In this document: positions 15,495 through 23,470 of the stretch, piece by piece | How the letters are laid out: each line of letters begins with the position of its first letter | Position numbering within the stretch: position 1 is the stretch's first letter | From: Chthoniobacterales bacterium | GTDB lineage: Bacteria; Verrucomicrobiota; Verrucomicrobiia; Chthoniobacterales; UBA10450 | Reading direction: 5' to 3' | DNA: 40,899 bases | Assembly (NCBI GenBank): GCA_025934755.1 | Contig: JAICWQ010000006.1 | Location: 1 to 40,899 of the forward strand | Notes under the pieces: generated by a model | Databases searched by the model: none | Told to the model about the DNA's origin: nothing | What the model saw: only the letters and a program-made list of their open reading frames with translations | Program-made: the position numbers and the translations under genes

Positions 15495-17093
15495 ATGCAA
15501 TCGACTCTGCCGGCCGGATTGCAGATCGCGGCCCCGATCACACCTCAATTTGCGGAAATCCTTACGCCCGACGCGCTCGCCTTTGTGTCGAAGCTGGAGC
15601 GTGAGTTTCGGGCCCGGCGGAAAGAAGCGCTTCGGGCAAGGGCGGAACGGCAGCAACGTTTCGATGCCGGTGAAATGCCGGATTTTTTGGCGGCCACCAA
15701 GAATATTCGCGAAAGCGATTGGAGTTGCGCGCCGATTCCCAAAGACTTGAACGATCGCCTGGTCGAAATTACCGGGCCGACCGATCGAAAAATGGTGATC
15801 AACGCGTTGAATTCGGGCGCAAAAATGTTCATGGCTGATTTCGAGGACGCGAATTCGCCGACTTGGAACAACATGGTGGAAGGGCAGATCAATCTTCGAG
15901 ATGCGATTCGGCGACCGATCGGTTTCCGAAATCCGGAAGGAAAAGAGTACAAACTAAACGAGCAAACCGCGGTGTTGCTGGTCAGGCCGCGGGGCTGGCA
16001 TTTGGAGGAAAAGCACGTGCTGGTCGATGGAGACCCAATTACAGGCGGCTTGTTCGATTTCGGTTTGTATTTTTTTCATAACGCGCGGGAGCTGATCAAT
16101 CGCGGAACCGGCCCCTATTTCTATCTTCCGAAGATGGAGAGTCATCTTGAAGCGCGGATTTGGAACGATGCGTTCAACTTCGCCCAGGATGAACTCAAGA
16201 TTCCGCGCGGAACCGTTCGCGCGACAGTTTTGATCGAAACCATTCCCGCGGCCTTCGAAATGGACGAGATCCTCTTCGAACTGCGGGATCATTCCTCGGG
16301 ACTGAATTGCGGCCGCTGGGATTACATTTTTTCCTGCATCAAAAAGTTCCGCGCGAAGAACGATTTTATTCTGGCGGACCGCGCGCTGGTGACAATGACG
16401 ACGCACTTCATGCATTCGTATTCATTGCTTTGCATCAAGACGTGTCACCGGCGAAACGCGTTCGCGATGGGAGGGATGGCCGCGCAGATTCCAGTGAAGA
16501 ACGATCCGAAGGCGAACGAAGAGGCCTTCGCCAAAGTGCGGGCGGACAAGGAACGCGAAGCAGGCGACGGCCACGACGGCACATGGGTTGCCCATCCCGG
16601 AATGGTCCAGCTTGCAACCGACGCGTTCAACGCGATCATGAAAACGCCGAACCAGATCGATCGGAAACGTGACGATGTAAACGTGAACGCGACCGATCTG
16701 CTCCATTTCGAGCCGCGCGGTCCGATCACTGAAGCGGGTCTGCGCCAGAACGTTTCGGTCGGCGTGCAATATCTGGAAGCGTGGCTTCGCGGTCATGGGG
16801 CCGTGCCGCTTTTCAATCTGATGGAAGACGCCGCGACAGCCGAGATTTCGCGAGCCCAAGTCTGGCAATGGATCCGGCACCCGGAGGGGAAACTCGACGA
16901 TGGCCGGAAGGTAACAAAGAAGCTCTTTGGCGAAGTGTTAGAGCAGGAGTTGGAGAAAATTGAATCGCAGATTGGAAAGCCAGCCTACGACAAGCGCAAA
17001 TTTCATCTCGCACACGAATTGTTTGGAAAAATCACGACCGACGACGAGTTCGCGGAATTCCTGACGTTGCCGGCGTATCAGCATCTTGATTGA
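15495..17093 (+). CDS. aceB: malate synthase A
   Basis: Malate synthase condenses glyoxylate with acetyl-CoA, the second step of the glyoxylate bypass. The 532-residue protein contains the family signature [16 protein letters not shown] complete, with Arg/Glu/Asp active-site context in [20 protein letters not shown]. Other family blocks are [38 protein letters not shown], and [20 protein letters not shown]. The C-terminal catalytic region is [19 protein letters not shown]. An upstream TTG at 15471 is in frame, but the ATG at 15495 is a better start. An overlapping ATG at 15491 is out of frame. aceA follows one base later, so they form an operon for growth on acetate or fatty acids. Confidence 0.96.
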   Translation: MQSTLPAGLQIAAPITPQFAEILTPDALAFVSKLEREFRARRKEALRARAERQQRFDAGEMPDFLAATKNIRESDWSCAPIPKDLNDRLVEITGPTDRKMVINALNSGAKMFMADFEDANSPTWNNMVEGQINLRDAIRRPIGFRNPEGKEYKLNEQTAVLLVRPRGWHLEEKHVLVDGDPITGGLFDFGLYFFHNARELINRGTGPYFYLPKMESHLEARIWNDAFNFAQDELKIPRGTVRATVLIETIPAAFEMDEILFELRDHSSGLNCGRWDYIFSCIKKFRAKNDFILADRALVTMTTHFMHSYSLLCIKTCHRRNAFAMGGMAAQIPVKNDPKANEEAFAKVRADKEREAGDGHDGTWVAHPGMVQLATDAFNAIMKTPNQIDRKRDDVNVNATDLLHFEPRGPITEAGLRQNVSVGVQYLEAWLRGHGAVPLFNLMEDAATAEISRAQVWQWIRHPEGKLDDGRKVTKKLFGEVLEQELEKIESQIGKPAYDKRKFHLAHELFGKITTDDEFAEFLTLPAYQHLD

Positions 17094-17094
17094 A

Positions 17095-18420
17095 ATGAAA
17101 CAAGGAAGAAATGGCGGGAGGTCAGAGGGCACAAGTCACAGGTCAGTAAAGAAGAGTTCGGCCCCCGGTTCGGCTGGTGGTGGACGCTTCGACGGAATTA
17201 ACCGGCCTTACTCGCAAGAAGATGTCGATGGTTTGCGGGGCACGATCCAGATTGAGCATACTCTTGCCCGCCGCGGCTCGGAGAAGTTGTGGGAACTGCT
17301 GCACACGGAAGACTTTGTCGCTGCGCTTGGCGCATTGACGGGCAATCAGGCGGTCCAGCAGGTTCGGGCCGGGTTGAAAGCGATTTACTTGAGTGGCTGG
17401 CAGGTCGCAGCCGACGCGAATCTCGCGGGCCAGATGTATCCGGACCAAAGCCTCTATCCGGCGAACAGCGTGCCAGGAGTCATTCGACGAATTAACAATG
17501 CCCTGTTGCGGGCCGACCAAATCGATCATGCCGACGGGAAACGCGAAATTGATTGGGTGGCGCCGATCGTTGCCGATGCCGAAGCTGGTTTTGGCGGACC
17601 GCTTAACGTGTTCGAGTTAATCAAGGGAATGATCGAAGCCGGCGCAGCCGGTGTTCATTTGGAAGATCAGCTCGCAAGTGAGAAAAAGTGTGGCCACATG
17701 GGTGGCAAAGTTTTGGTGCCGACGCGATATGCGATTCGGAACTTGATCGCGGCGCGGTTGGCGGCCGACGTTTCCAATGTCTCGACGATCATTATTGCGC
17801 GGACAGACGCGAATGGCGCGAAACTGCTGACTAGCGACATCGACGAGCGTGACCGCGACTTTCTGACAGGTGGGCGCACGCCGGAAGGATTTTTCTGTGT
17901 ACGTCATGGGCTGGATCAGGCGATTTCCCGTGCAAAAAGCTATGCCCCCTACGCTGATTTGATCTGGTGTGAGACCAGCACGCCGGATTTGGCCGATGCG
18001 AAACGTTTCGCCGAAGCGGTGCGCAAGAAATTTCCAAACAAGCTGCTCGCTTACAACTGCTCGCCTTCGTTCAACTGGAAGCAGAAGCTGGACAACGCGA
18101 CGATCTCAAAATTTCAGCGGGAGCTTGGAGCGATGGGTTACAAATTCCAATTCGTTACTTTAGCCGGCTTTCACACCCTGAATTATTCGATGTTTAACCT
18201 CGCTCGCGGTTATCGGGAGGACGGGATGAGTGCGTATTCGGAGCTACAGGAAGCCGAATTCGCCGCCGCAGCCCAGGGTTACACCGCGACCAAACATCAG
18301 CACGAAGTCGGAACGGGTTATTTTGACGCCGTGGCGCAGGTGATCTCGGGTGGAGAATCCTCAACCGCCGCCCTTTGCGGCTCGACTGAGGAAGAGCAGT
18401 TTAGGCCGGCGCGCCGGTAA
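17095..18420 (+). CDS. aceA: isocitrate lyase
   Basis: Isocitrate lyase splits isocitrate into succinate and glyoxylate, the first step of the glyoxylate shunt. The 441-residue protein has the diagnostic active site [18 protein letters not shown] with catalytic Cys199. Metal-binding regions include [20 protein letters not shown], then AGVHLEDQ and [13 protein letters not shown]. The [16 protein letters not shown] block and [20 protein letters not shown] are also typical. The start is ATG 17095, one base after the aceB stop, so translation is probably coupled. A TTG at 17086 would overlap aceB and is less likely. The first ~30 residues are low complexity ([16 protein letters not shown]) and vary in the family. 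A double-hairpin repeat follows at 18423-18487. Confidence 0.96.
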   Translation: MKQGRNGGRSEGTSHRSVKKSSAPGSAGGGRFDGINRPYSQEDVDGLRGTIQIEHTLARRGSEKLWELLHTEDFVAALGALTGNQAVQQVRAGLKAIYLSGWQVAADANLAGQMYPDQSLYPANSVPGVIRRINNALLRADQIDHADGKREIDWVAPIVADAEAGFGGPLNVFELIKGMIEAGAAGVHLEDQLASEKKCGHMGGKVLVPTRYAIRNLIAARLAADVSNVSTIIIARTDANGAKLLTSDIDERDRDFLTGGRTPEGFFCVRHGLDQAISRAKSYAPYADLIWCETSTPDLADAKRFAEAVRKKFPNKLLAYNCSPSFNWKQKLDNATISKFQRELGAMGYKFQFVTLAGFHTLNYSMFNLARGYREDGMSAYSELQEAEFAAAAQGYTATKHQHEVGTGYFDAVAQVISGGESSTAALCGSTEEEQFRPARR

Positions 18421-18422
18421 AA

Positions 18423-18487
18423 TTGTAGGGCAAGCGCACCGCTTGCCATCTTTTAGGCTGGCAGCAGGCGGAGCGCCTGCCCTACAA
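18423..18487. repeat. long palindromic double-hairpin repeat after aceA
   Basis: Outer arms TTGTAGGGCA (18423-18432) and TGCCCTACAA (18478-18487) are perfect inverted copies. Inside are GGCAAGCG-CAC-CGCTTGCC (18429-18447) and GCAGGCG-GAG-CGCCTGC (18464-18480). This is the clearest REP-like doublet in the window, and it separates aceA from the DUF6249 gene. It could also act as a transcript end. Confidence 0.75.
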
Positions 18488-18546
18488 ATGCTCGATTTTT
18501 GAATCTAACCAACGGCCGGACTGCATCTCACTGGCAAAGGAACAAT

Positions 18547-19191
18547 ATGAAAACATTGACTGTCTGTATCTGTTCAACGGTGCTGGCTTTGACCGCCCTG
18601 GCCCAACCGCCCCCGCCGCCTCCGCCGCCGCCCGGCAGCTCGCCAATCGCGACCGCTTCAGCTTCGGTCAGTGTCTCGCCGGGAAGTTTGGCCGACAAAA
18701 TCCATCAAAAGCTCGACAAGAAAATGCGCGGTCATCACGGAATCGTGATTGACGGCAACGACAGCAATCTCGCCAATCTTAAGAGCGACGAGATCCCTGA
18801 CATGGTGGTGCCCATTGTCGCCATCACCATGCTGACGATCTTTGGCGCTCCGGTGCTGATCGTCGCGTTCATCATGTATTTCGGGTTTTCCAAGTCCCGA
18901 ATGCAGCATCGCACCGTCCGAATGCTGGCCGAAAAGGGCCAACCCATTCCGGCGGCGTTGTTCGCGCCGCCAACCCCGACGGTTCGGCAGCGCTCCGACA
19001 TGCGCCGCGGCATCGTCCTGGTAATGGTGGGCGTCGGAATCATGATCTGCTTCGGCGCCTGGAGTGATTGGGAAGGAGGAGCCTGGGCACTGGGTGTGAT
19101 CCCGTTCGTGATCGGGCTCGGTTATCTGCTGGTGTGGAAACTGGAAGGCGGAAAGAAGAACGAGATTCCGCCGCCGCCGCCAACACCGTAA
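18547..19191 (+). CDS. DUF6249-like membrane protein, adjacent to an ECF sigma factor
   Basis: From the ATG at 18547 the protein has 214 residues and a Shine-Dalgarno AAAGG ends six bases upstream. Residues 1-19 are a signal peptide (CICSTVLALTALA), followed by a poly-proline stretch (QPPPPPPPPPG). Then comes a periplasmic Ser/His/Asp-rich region, and three hydrophobic spans: VPIVAITMLTIFGAPVLIVA, GIVLVMVGVGIMICFG and LGVIPFVIGLGYLLVW. Between them, RMLAEKGQPIPAALF is the hallmark of the DUF6249 membrane family. An ECF sigma gene starts 10 bases downstream. That pairing is typical of a regulatory module, but no function has been assigned to DUF6249; envelope stress sensing is a guess. It ends with a Pro-rich tail. 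Confidence 0.75.
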   Translation: MKTLTVCICSTVLALTALAQPPPPPPPPPGSSPIATASASVSVSPGSLADKIHQKLDKKMRGHHGIVIDGNDSNLANLKSDEIPDMVVPIVAITMLTIFGAPVLIVAFIMYFGFSKSRMQHRTVRMLAEKGQPIPAALFAPPTPTVRQRSDMRRGIVLVMVGVGIMICFGAWSDWEGGAWALGVIPFVIGLGYLLVWKLEGGKKNEIPPPPPTP

Positions 19192-19200
19192 TCTCCAGAT

Positions 19201-19734
19201 GTGGAGCTAACCGATGCCGACCTCATTGCTCGAGTTCTTGCCGACGACGACCAGCACGCCTTTGGCGAGCTGGTCCGCCGGCATCAGTCGAGCGTGCGCG
19301 GTTTATTGCGCCAGCTCACCCGCAACGATATGCAGCTGGCCGACGATTTGGCGCAGGATGCTTTCGTGCGCGCTTACAAGAACATTCGAAGTTTTCGCGG
19401 GGAGGCGAAGTTTTCCACCTGGCTTTATCGGATTGCCTACAATTGCTTTCGTGAGAACGCCCGCAAACGAAAGGAACTTGTCGGGATCAACGAAGAACAA
19501 TGGCAAGCCGAACAGGACCCCCACACAATTGACCCGGGTTTAAGACACGATCTTATGCATGCGCTGAGTTTGTTGCCGTTGCACGAGCGCTCAGCCGTCT
19601 TACTTTGCTGTCAGAATGGTTTGTCGCACCAGGAGGCATCGCGGGTGCTGGACATTCCGCTGGGAACGGTCAAAACCAATGTGTTGCGGGGACGCGAAAA
19701 ATTGAAGAAAACCCTATCAGCCTGGGCGACCTGA
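19201..19734 (+). CDS. ECF-type RNA polymerase sigma factor (RpoE-like)
   Basis: ECF sigma factors redirect RNA polymerase to stress or envelope promoters. The 177-residue protein has region 2 (FGELVRRHQSSVRGLLRQLT, DLAQDAFVRAYKNIRSFRGE, FSTWLYRIAYNCFRENARKR). Region 4 follows, with LPLHERSAVLLCCQNGLSHQ, EASRVLDIPLGTVKTNVLRG and REKLKKTL. The start is GTG at 19201; an ATG at 19199 is out of frame. It sits between a DUF6249 protein and a small two-pass membrane protein (19736) that starts two bases after it, so the latter may be the anti-sigma partner. No conserved zinc-binding HxxxCxxC anti-sigma motif is found in either neighbour. Confidence 0.93.
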   Translation: MELTDADLIARVLADDDQHAFGELVRRHQSSVRGLLRQLTRNDMQLADDLAQDAFVRAYKNIRSFRGEAKFSTWLYRIAYNCFRENARKRKELVGINEEQWQAEQDPHTIDPGLRHDLMHALSLLPLHERSAVLLCCQNGLSHQEASRVLDIPLGTVKTNVLRGREKLKKTLSAWAT

Positions 19735-19735
19735 C

Positions 19736-20077
19736 GTGAGCACCGAAATTCAAGACGATTGGTTGGACCAAAAGCTTCAGGAAGCGGCGCCATATATTGA
19801 GGATGACGGTTTCACTGTCCGAGTTTTGCGCCAACTAGGGCAACCGGAGCGACAGGTTGAATTCCTGCGGTCGTTCATCCTCGTTGCCATGAGCGCGCTG
19901 GCCAGTGCTCTGACCTATGTCTTGTCGGATGGCGGCCGATTTATCCTTGTCGAGATGTTCAGATTGACCACGATCCCGACGGTGTGGGTGGTGGCCTTCG
20001 CGTTGGCCAGTGGAATGCTCGTCATGGCCGGCGGCATTTTCGCGGCGATGTACAAAACGCATCAAATCCAATCCTAG
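19736..20077 (+). CDS. small membrane protein, candidate anti-sigma partner
   Basis: The 113-residue product (GTG start, one base after the sigma factor stop) has an N-terminal cytoplasmic part of about 40 residues (DDWLDQKLQEAAPYIEDDGF). Two hydrophobic spans follow: FILVAMSALASALTYVL (about 47-63) and VWVVAFALASGMLVMAGGIF (about 83-102). The position right after an ECF sigma gene and the topology suit an anti-sigma or sensing partner. Sequence alone does not show a recognised anti-sigma domain. The DDGFTVRVLRQL stretch is similar in spirit to other small sigma-linked membrane proteins, but I cannot name the family with certainty. Confidence 0.7.
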   Translation: MSTEIQDDWLDQKLQEAAPYIEDDGFTVRVLRQLGQPERQVEFLRSFILVAMSALASALTYVLSDGGRFILVEMFRLTTIPTVWVVAFALASGMLVMAGGIFAAMYKTHQIQS

Positions 20078-20116
20078 ATTGTGTTGCGATTTGATCGTGC
20101 AGATCAAAGTAATCGT

Positions 20117-20329
20117 ATGCTGAGAAATGTTCCGAGCGCCACGCTGAAGGAATTGGTTCGGCTCTCTGAACGCAAGGAAGCATTGATGGCCCAAATCCAG
20201 GAGATCGACCGCCAAATGTTAGGCGTGCAAAAAAGATTCGGAATTCCTCAACCCGAAGGCGATCAGTCTATGCCAGCGAACGTTTCAACCGTGCGCCGTC
20301 GAAAACCATCGCGCCGGTTGAATCGTTAA
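20117..20329 (+). CDS. small coiled-coil protein, unknown function
   Basis: From the ATG at 20117 the product is 70 residues; a GTG at 20081 would give 82. Residues ~8-38 form a helical, coiled-coil-like stretch with heptad-like pattern (LKELVRLSERKEALMAQIQE, IDRQMLGVQKRFG). The tail is basic (TVRRRKPSRRLNR). No domain is recognised. The gene may be the last member of the DUF6249-sigma-membrane module, from which it is separated by 39 bases. Its stop codon touches the ribF stop codon from the other strand without a gap. It could bind nucleic acid given the basic tail, but that is only an inference. Confidence 0.6.
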   Translation: MLRNVPSATLKELVRLSERKEALMAQIQEIDRQMLGVQKRFGIPQPEGDQSMPANVSTVRRRKPSRRLNR

Positions 20330-21259
20330 TTAGCGCATAAACAATTCGCGCGCTTGCTGAACATCGCGCCGGATCTGTGCGACAAGGGCATCGAGACTTT
20401 CGAATTTCGTTTCCGGGCGAAGGAATTTTACGAAACGGATTTCGATATCTCTGCCGTAGATATCGCGATCGAAATCGAACAGATGGATTTCCAAAACCCG
20501 TTCCGATTTTCCGCTCGTTACGGTCGGTCGAACCCCGAGATTCACCACACCACAATGCATCCCGTCGACCAGTCGAGCGACTGCTGCATAGACTCCGTTC
20601 GGGGGAAACTGCTCGTTGTGCGCGGTGAGGTTCGCAGTTGGGAATCCTATCTTTTTCCCAAGATTATCGCCGCGCACGACCGTGCCAAGGATGGTGTATT
20701 CGCGACCGAGCATTCCCGCTGCTCGAGCGAAATCGCCGCCTTCAATGGCCTGCCGAATTGCCGTGCTGCTGACGACTTCGTCGTTGGATTTAATTGGCGG
20801 GACTCCGATCACGTGAAAGTTCATTTTCGCCCCGAGGTTTTTTAGAAGATCGAGATTTCCGCGCCGATTCCTTCCAAAAGACCATTCGTGTCCGACGCAA
20901 ATTTCCCGCAACGGTTTTGAATGCGCGACCAGTTGCTCCGCGAAATCCTCCGGCTCGGTCGCGGCGAATTGTTTGTCAAAATGGATGATCAGCAAATGGC
21001 CAACGCCGAGCGCGCGGATCAAGGCGGTCTTGTGTTCAGTGGCGGTGAGCAACCGCGGCGCGGATTGCGGGCGCAATACTTTTTCCGGATGGGGATCGAA
21101 CGTCACCACCACCGGCGTGCCATTGGCGGCCTGGGCGTGATCCGCTGAGGTCGAAATCACCGCCTGATGTCCGCGATGCACGCCATCGAACACGCCGATC
21201 GCCAGAAAGAGCGGGCCTCGCAACTGCGATAGCTCCGGGATCGAATGAAGAACTTCCAT
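20330..21259 (-). CDS. ribF: bifunctional riboflavin kinase / FAD synthetase
   Basis: RibF makes FMN from riboflavin and then FAD. The 309-residue protein has the N-terminal adenylyltransferase with IGVFDGVHRGHQAVI (residues ~22-35), VTFDPHPEKVL, CVGHEWSFGRNRRGN and the SSTAIRQAIEGGD motif (164-176). The C-terminal flavokinase domain (about 190-305) has VVRGDNLGKKIGFPTANL, PPNGVYAAVARLVDG, GVVNLGVRPTV and LEIHLFDFDRDIYG. Length is normal. The start is the ATG at 21259. It is the last gene of the nusA-infB-rbfA-nrnA-truB-ribF block, separated from truB by a 166-base repetitive stretch, so it could have its own promoter. Confidence 0.95.
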   Translation of the reverse strand: MEVLHSIPELSQLRGPLFLAIGVFDGVHRGHQAVISTSADHAQAANGTPVVVTFDPHPEKVLRPQSAPRLLTATEHKTALIRALGVGHLLIIHFDKQFAATEPEDFAEQLVAHSKPLREICVGHEWSFGRNRRGNLDLLKNLGAKMNFHVIGVPPIKSNDEVVSSTAIRQAIEGGDFARAAGMLGREYTILGTVVRGDNLGKKIGFPTANLTAHNEQFPPNGVYAAVARLVDGMHCGVVNLGVRPTVTSGKSERVLEIHLFDFDRDIYGRDIEIRFVKFLRPETKFESLDALVAQIRRDVQQARELFMR

Positions 21260-21265
21260 CAGGAA

Positions 21266-21418
21266 AACAAATTCGAAATTCGAATATCGAAATCCGAAAC
21301 AAATTCGAATAACTCAAATTCAAAATCCGAAACAGCGAACTCAGGCGGTGTTCGCCGCTTCGCACATTCGAATTTCGAGTTTCGTGCTTGTTTCGGATTT
21401 CGAGTTTCGGATTTCGAC
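21266..21418. repeat. TTCGAA/TTTCGG-rich inverted repeat between ribF and truB
   Basis: Left arm (about 21266-21330) is a string of AATTCGAAATTCGAA/TCGAAATCCGAAAC units; right arm (about 21366-21418) has the complementary TTCGAATTTCGAG/TTTCGGATTTCG units. A perfect 14-base pair of inverted copies is 21287-21300 (TCGAAATCCGAAAC) with 21390-21403 (GTTTCGGATTTCGA). The 166-base gap holds no gene. Similar TTCG runs occur near 2970. Confidence 0.7.
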
Positions 21419-21425
21419 ATTGTTG

Positions 21426-22151
21426 TCAGGCTCCTCGCATGCGTGAAACCTGTGGAAGAGAGAGAATTCGGCTCGCGATCTCTTCCTGACGCAACGCCCT
21501 GATTTGATCAACCGTGATCGCGTGAGTGACATCGAACCGACCGGACTTGGTTCGGCGAAGAGATTTCAGATGGGCGCCGCAGCCGAGTGTTTCGCCGATC
21601 TCATGGGCGTAGGTGCGAACGTAAAAGCCTTTGCTGCAGAGAACGCTGAAATCGACGTCCGGCAGTGAGATTCGATCGACGCTGTAACGGTAAACGTGAA
21701 CGAAACGCGGTTCGCGCTCGACCACTTTTCCTTGCCGGGCAAGCTTGTAAAGGGGCACCCCTCCGTGTTTTTTGGCCGAGACCATGGGCGGCGTCTGGTA
21801 GAAATCGCCCCGGAACTTTTCAAACGCGGCGCGAATCTCAGTGTCGGTGAGTTGCGGAACAGGTTTCGACTCTAAGACTTCGCCTTCTCGATCCTGAGTC
21901 GTTGTCGTCGCACCCAGGGTAAGGGTGCCAACGTACTCTTTGTCTTCGCTCATCAGCAGGTCTTGAACTTTTGTTCCGCGACCGATGGTTATCAAAAGCA
22001 GGCCGGTTGCGATCGGGTCGAGGGTTCCGCAATGGCCAACTTTTCTGATTCCGAGCTGCCGTCGAACCAACGCCACGACGTCGTGCGACGTCATGCCGTC
22101 CGCTTTGTCGACCAGAAGGACGCCGTCAAGAGACGCGGCTAACGACGTCAC
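21426..22151 (-). CDS. truB: tRNA pseudouridine(55) synthase
   Basis: TruB isomerises U55 in the T-loop of most tRNAs. The 241-residue protein opens with DGVLLVDKADGMTSHDVVAL. Its catalytic Asp45 is in KVGHCGTLDPIATGLLLI, followed by GRGTKVQDLL and KEYVGTLTLGATTTTQDREG. Later family segments are QTPPMVSAKKHGGVPLYKLA and CSKGFYVRTYAHEIGETLGC. Length is a little short because there is no extended PUA-like C-terminus. The start is GTG at 22151, which lies 26 bases inside the end of nrnA, so translation is probably coupled. It is part of the nusA operon. Confidence 0.94.
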   Translation of the reverse strand: MTSLAASLDGVLLVDKADGMTSHDVVALVRRQLGIRKVGHCGTLDPIATGLLLITIGRGTKVQDLLMSEDKEYVGTLTLGATTTTQDREGEVLESKPVPQLTDTEIRAAFEKFRGDFYQTPPMVSAKKHGGVPLYKLARQGKVVEREPRFVHVYRYSVDRISLPDVDFSVLCSKGFYVRTYAHEIGETLGCGAHLKSLRRTKSGRFDVTHAITVDQIRALRQEEIASRILSLPQVSRMRGA

Positions 22152-23106
22152 ACGCTTCCTCCAGAATTTTCTTTTCCACTTCGGCCAGGGTGCCTTTCAC
22201 TCGCGCGCCGGCCGCCAAAACGTGACCGCCCCCACCGAATTTTTCGCAGATCGCGCATACGTTCACCTTGTCGCTTTTCGATCGCATACTGACGCGAACT
22301 TTGCCATCGGCCAACTCTTCGAAAAATATTGCGACGATTACCCCCTGGATTGCCCGCAAATGATCGATCAGGCCTTCGTTGTCCTCCGGCAAAACCGCGA
22401 GTTTCTTCGCCGAGGCGAGAGTCAGGCTGAAACTCGCGATCCGATTGGCCGCGTTGAAGCGCATGGTGCCGAGCAGCTCGCGCAGCAACTCAACCCGCCG
22501 CCGCGGATAGTTTTCGTAAGTGAGTTGACTGATTCGTCCTACATCCACCCCGGCCTCAACCAGCTCTGCCGCAATTTCGAAAGTGCGCGCCGTGGTGTTC
22601 GGATATTGAAACGAACCGGTATCGGTGGAAATCGCGACGTAAAGATTTTCCGCGATTGCCCGGTCGATCGGCAAATTCTGATCTTTGATCAGTTCGAAAA
22701 GAATCTGGCCGGTCGCCGGCGCGCGGGGATCGATGTAGTTAAGATCGCCATACCCTGGATTGCTCGGATGGTGATCAATATTGATCCAAATTTTCGCAGA
22801 TTTGATCGCGCCCACGGTTGTGCCGAGACGGTTTTGAATCGCGGTGTCCAGAGCGACTACAACGTCGACGTCTTCCGGCTCGGCAGGCGGTTTTGTGAGC
22901 AAATCGGCTTCCGGCAAAAAATTATATTTCTCGAGCATGCCTTCGTCGTTCCAAATTCGAACGTCTTTGCCGAGTTTTTTGAGGGAAAGCCCAAGCGCCA
23001 ACTGGCTGCCGAGCGCATCGCCATCCGGCCGGACGTGGCTGAAAACCGCGAAGCGCTGATGTTCGCGCAACACTTGGCCGATTTGGTCGAATTTGGCGGC
23101 GCTCAC
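22126..23106 (-). CDS. nrnA: DHH-family phosphoesterase (NrnA-type oligoribonuclease/pAp phosphatase)
   Basis: NrnA-like enzymes degrade short oligoribonucleotides and may hydrolyse 3'-phosphoadenosine 5'-phosphate. The 326-residue protein has the metal-binding motifs: SHVRPDGDALGSQ (His24, Asp28, Asp30), VALDTA (Asp87), the name-giving DHH at 111-113 (NIDHHPSNPGYGD), and TDTGSF (161-166). The DHHA1 domain ends with EKFGGGGHVLAAGARVKG (GGGGH at 291-295). All catalytic residues are kept. The start is GTG at 23106, overlapping the rbfA stop (23103) by four bases; truB starts inside its 3' end. This place between rbfA and truB is common in many bacteria. Confidence 0.92.
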   Translation of the reverse strand: MSAAKFDQIGQVLREHQRFAVFSHVRPDGDALGSQLALGLSLKKLGKDVRIWNDEGMLEKYNFLPEADLLTKPPAEPEDVDVVVALDTAIQNRLGTTVGAIKSAKIWINIDHHPSNPGYGDLNYIDPRAPATGQILFELIKDQNLPIDRAIAENLYVAISTDTGSFQYPNTTARTFEIAAELVEAGVDVGRISQLTYENYPRRRVELLRELLGTMRFNAANRIASFSLTLASAKKLAVLPEDNEGLIDHLRAIQGVIVAIFFEELADGKVRVSMRSKSDKVNVCAICEKFGGGGHVLAAGARVKGTLAEVEKKILEEACDVVSRVS

Positions 23107-23453
23107 TCGTGCTTTTGCTCGTCGCTGTCGATCTGCTGCAAGATTTCGACTATACGCGAGCCACGCGCGATCGATTCGTCCAGATGAAAGAGCAGATGGG
23201 GCGTGAATTTCATCGTCACACGGCCAGCGAGCTCGGATTGAAAAGCGGCGCGGTGTTCCTCCAGCTTTTTCATGACGCTTTCGCCGCTTTCCGAGCCAAG
23301 GACGCTGACGAAAACATGGGCATTCTTCAGGTCGGACGAAACTTCGACGTGATTGACGGTAACCAGCGCGCCCTCAAAACTGATTTCCCGCGCGAGGATT
23401 CCGCTCAGTTCCCGTTTTACAACTTCGTTGACGCGCAGCATTCGATGTTTCAT
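23103..23453 (-). CDS. rbfA: 30S ribosome-binding factor RbfA
   Basis: RbfA helps 16S rRNA 5' end maturation and cold adaptation through the small subunit. The 116-residue protein is a KH-like fold and carries the family pattern: RMLRVNEVVKRELSGILARE, VTVNHVEVSSDLKNAHVFVS, and the C-terminal LLFHLDESIARGSRIVEILQ. Length is typical. It is one of the nusA operon genes, 17 bases after infB and overlapping nrnA by four bases. The start is the ATG at 23453. Confidence 0.95.
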   Translation of the reverse strand: MKHRMLRVNEVVKRELSGILAREISFEGALVTVNHVEVSSDLKNAHVFVSVLGSESGESVMKKLEEHRAAFQSELAGRVTMKFTPHLLFHLDESIARGSRIVEILQQIDSDEQKHE

Positions 23454-23470
23454 AAGACCCTTTCATCCCA

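Noticed and set aside
15302-15541. Minus-strand frame with REREKFLKD near the GIY-YIG relic
   Set aside because: The KFLKD text resembles the C-terminal motif of GIY-YIG proteins, but it is on the strand opposite to the relic and crosses the palindromic repeat, so coincidence is more likely.
15392-18487. Insertion sequence or transposon around the palindromic repeats
   Set aside because: No transposase, target duplication or long terminal inverted repeat was found; the elements are only about 60 bases long.
21266-21418. CRISPR array
   Set aside because: The TTCG units vary in length and lack regular spacers; there are no cas genes in the window.
21985-23187. 400-codon open frame on the plus strand opposite nrnA
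   Set aside because: nrnA has all catalytic motifs; the antisense translation shows no family features.
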